Part shown: in pieces, positions 62,434-64,000 of the stretch | How the letters are laid out: each line of letters begins with the position of its first letter | Position numbering within the stretch: the stretch's first letter is position 1 | Assembly: GCF_003053725.1 (NCBI RefSeq) | Contig: NZ_QAYC01000008.1 | Location: 1 to 64,000, forward strand | Direction of reading: 5' to 3' | DNA length: 64,000 nt | Source: Rhodovulum kholense | GTDB taxonomy: Bacteria; Pseudomonadota; Alphaproteobacteria; Rhodobacterales; Rhodobacteraceae | The notes under the pieces: model-generated | Seen by the model: the letters and a program-made list of their open reading frames with translations, nothing else | Databases searched by the model: none | What the model was told of the DNA's origin: nothing | Made by a program: the position numbers and the translations under genes

Positions 62434-62940
62434 ATGCTGAAGAAGGTGAGCTTCACCAAGCTTCTGGGCGCGGGCTCGGGGGCGCTTTTGCTGTTTGTGC
62501 TGGTCGATCGGGCGGGAGGGTTCTACTTCACGCCGCCCGAGCTTGAAAAACCCGCCTATGTGGTCATCGAGGAAGAGCCCGAGACCCCGGCAGAACCGGA
62601 ACAGGAGCTGACCTTCGAAGAGCGCATGGCCCAGGCCGATGCGGCCGCGGGCGAGCGGGTCTTCAACCAGTGCAAGTCCTGCCACCGGGCCGAGGAAGGC
62701 GTGAACGCGGTCGGGCCGTCGCTTTACGGCGTGGTCGGGCGGCCGGTGCATGCAGTGGCCGACTTTTCCTATTCCGACGCGATGGCGGGGCTCGAGGGGG
62801 AGTGGACGGCCGAGCGGATCTACGAGTTCATCGCGGCCCCGCGCGACGTGGTGCCGGGCACGGCGATGACCTTTGCCGGGCTCAAGGACCCGCAGGACCG
62901 CGCCAACGTCATCGCCTATCTCGACTCGCTCGACGACTGA
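62434..62940 (+). CDS. Membrane-anchored mono-haem cytochrome c (c-y / c552 type)
   Basis: The 168-residue protein has an uncleaved N-terminal anchor (LLGAGSGALLLFVLVD), a Pro/Glu-rich linker (EEEPETPAEPEQE) and a class I cytochrome c domain: CKSCH (80-84), GPSLYGVVGRPV and the axial Met in PGTAMTFAGL. This design matches membrane-bound cytochrome c-y of rhodobacters, which shuttles electrons from the bc1 complex to oxidases and photosynthetic reaction centres. It may serve the cbb3 oxidase encoded 15 kb away. The start at 62434 has no strong Shine-Dalgarno. A longer frame overlaps pheA and is rejected. Confidence 0.82.
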   Translation: MLKKVSFTKLLGAGSGALLLFVLVDRAGGFYFTPPELEKPAYVVIEEEPETPAEPEQELTFEERMAQADAAAGERVFNQCKSCHRAEEGVNAVGPSLYGVVGRPVHAVADFSYSDAMAGLEGEWTAERIYEFIAAPRDVVPGTAMTFAGLKDPQDRANVIAYLDSLDD

Positions 62941-63050
62941 GCGCCGCCCGGCCACGCGCCGCGCAAGCGAGCCCTTGAAAGGCGAACGGGCGGCCCGCCG
63001 AAACGAGCCGTCCGTTTCTGTCCGTCCGGACCGGATCGCCCGGCCGCGGA

Positions 63051-63815
63051 TCAGCGGCGGGGATCGTCGTCGTCCTCGTCTTCCTCGTCACCGTTATCGG
63101 GCAGGTTGAAGAAGCTGTCGGCATCCGGCACCAATCGGTCCTCTTCCTCGTCGTCGTCCGGGCGCGTCAGGGTGAAGGTTTCGAGCCCCGAAATGGCGGA
63201 GGGCAGGCGCGGCTCGGTGCCCATTTCCAGCGACTGTTCGGTCGAGACCAGCTTGCGGCGTTCGTCATCGGTCATCAGCCCGCCTTCCGCGGCGCGCTTG
63301 CGGGCGGCCTTCTGCACGGCGGAATCAAGCTCGGACTGCTTGCAGAGCCCCAGCGCCACCGGGTCGATCGGCTGGATGTTCGAGATGTTCCAGTGGGTGC
63401 GTTCGCGGATCGACTGGATCGTCGGTTTGGTGGTGCCGACCAGCTTGGCGATCTGGCCGTCGCTGAGTTCGGGGTGGAACTTGACCAGCCACAGGATCGA
63501 GGCGGGCCGGTCCTGCCGCTTGGACAGCGGCGTATAGCGCGGGCCGCGGCGCTTTTCCTCGCCCAGCGCGGCCGGGTTGAACTTGAGCCGCAGCTTGTAA
63601 AGCGGGTCCTTCTCGGCCTTGTCGATTTCCGACTGGTCGAGCTGGTTGTTCGCGACCGGATCGAAGCCGCGCACCCCGCCCGCCACGTCGCCATCGGCAA
63701 TGCCCTGCACTTCCAGCTCGTGCAGGCCGCAGAAATCGGCGATCTGCCGGAAGCTCAGCGTCGTGTTGTCGACCAGCCAGACGGCGGTGGCCTTGGCCAT
63801 GATGGGTTTGTTCAT
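63051..63815 (-). CDS. trcR: DUF1013 cell-cycle transcriptional regulator (TrcR-like)
   Basis: The 254-residue protein follows the DUF1013 pattern throughout: KATAVWLVDNTTLSFRQIAD near the start, GPRYTPLSKRQDRPASILWL, a helix-turn-helix-like segment DGQIAKLVGTTKPTIQSIRE and NISNIQPIDPVALGLC. A very acidic tail (PDNGDEEDEDDDDPRR) ends the protein. DUF1013 proteins occur almost only in alphaproteobacteria, where the family has been named TrcR, a cell-cycle transcriptional regulator. GGAGAAGG lies upstream of the ATG at 63815. Confidence 0.85.
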   Translation of the reverse strand: MNKPIMAKATAVWLVDNTTLSFRQIADFCGLHELEVQGIADGDVAGGVRGFDPVANNQLDQSEIDKAEKDPLYKLRLKFNPAALGEEKRRGPRYTPLSKRQDRPASILWLVKFHPELSDGQIAKLVGTTKPTIQSIRERTHWNISNIQPIDPVALGLCKQSELDSAVQKAARKRAAEGGLMTDDERRKLVSTEQSLEMGTEPRLPSAISGLETFTLTRPDDDEEEDRLVPDADSFFNLPDNGDEEDEDDDDPRR

Positions 63816-63945
63816 CGGCCTTCTCCTCTCGTGCGACCATAGCGCTCCCCGGGCCGGGAAACGGCTGCGCCGGATTGGCGCGGTTCCTCGTTTTCGGGGA
63901 AGTTCCAGTCTATATAGTCGGCGAAACGCCCGGAGAAAAGAGAAA
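63816..63945. promoter_or_regulatory. Divergent intergenic region of trcR and the right-edge gene
   Basis: This 130-base gap must contain both promoters. TATATAGT at 63911-63918 is a good -10 for the rightward gene; no partner -35 is clear. Confidence 0.4.
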
Positions 63946-64000
63946 ATGCGCTGGCTGGCCGTGCTGCTGCTGTCTGCGACCCTGGCCCGCGCCGATGGCG
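63946..64000 (+). CDS. Start of a secreted protein gene, cut by the window end
   Basis: Only 18 codons are visible: MRWLAVLLLSATLARADG, a typical signal peptide with cleavage expected after ARA. GGAG lies 11 bases before the ATG. The mature protein lies outside the window, so no function can be given. Confidence 0.6.
   Translation, partial: MRWLAVLLLSATLARADG

Noticed and set aside
1-64000. CRISPR arrays, tRNA or rRNA genes, integrase genes
   Set aside because: No regularly spaced repeats, tRNA cloverleaf signatures, rRNA segments or intact recombinase genes were recognised by eye; a covariance-model search would be the decisive check.

Overview
The window reads as chromosomal DNA of a GC-rich alphaproteobacterium of the Rhodobacter/Rhodovulum type (Rhodobacteraceae). 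The main evidence is the block ccoNOQP-ccoGHIS next to a divergent universal stress gene, fnrL and an anaerobic coproporphyrinogen dehydrogenase gene, with FNR boxes between them. This is the arrangement known from Rhodobacter. A DUF1013 (TrcR-type) cell-cycle regulator and a membrane-anchored cytochrome c agree with it. No genome or database comparison was possible, so the assignment rests on gene order and recognisable motifs.

Left part (1-6600): a SulP transporter and a tandem Usp protein form a minus-strand pair, followed by an unknown bitopic or polytopic membrane protein. Then comes a small stretch of foreign character: an IS3-type transposase C-terminal remnant and a single AT-richer gene for a probable PD-(D/E)XK-like nuclease.

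The most remarkable region is 6609-14547. It is a four-gene plus-strand operon for a periplasmic di-heme cytochrome c (RoxA / fatty-acid-dioxygenase-like), a long catalase-superfamily protein, a cyclooxygenase-like animal haem peroxidase that keeps the catalytic Tyr and proximal His, and a patatin-like phospholipase. Lipid release, dioxygenation and hydroperoxide processing are thus encoded side by side, which suggests a bacterial oxylipin (prostanoid-like) pathway. Immediately downstream lie three decayed genes of a lost sugar-uptake locus (UgpC-type ATPase, sugar isomerase, SorC regulator).

16.8-21.0 kb is a copper locus: a small Cys/His protein, a cupredoxin, a DUF411 protein and a multicopper oxidase. 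21.4-30.1 kb has a VOC protein, a NarL-type two-component system and, divergent to it, a seven-gene, translationally coupled MoxR/Bat operon. 30.3-34 kb has a frameshifted VPLPA-CTERM-like secreted protein, a PEBP protein and a LuxR-HTH/alpha-beta hydrolase fusion with a G10 tract at its ribosome binding site. 34.2-40.9 kb encodes surface-sugar enzymes: a DegT aminotransferase and a sulfotransferase on the minus strand, and rfbF, rfbG, a C-methyltransferase, an rfbC-like epimerase and a GT25 transferase on the plus strand.

40.9-52.2 kb is the microaerobic respiration block: the cbb3 oxidase and its assembly genes, a Usp gene, fnrL and hemN. Two FNR boxes lie in the ccoN/usp intergenic region and one lies between fnrL and hemN. 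52.2-58.0 kb is a yejABEF-type peptide importer. 58.1-61.4 kb is the conserved ffs (SRP RNA)-dnaX-ybaB-recR block, here interrupted by an atypical small membrane-protein gene. The right end holds pheA, a membrane-anchored cytochrome c, the trcR-like regulator and the first codons of a secreted protein that leaves the window. No tRNA, rRNA, CRISPR array or intact mobile element was recognised.
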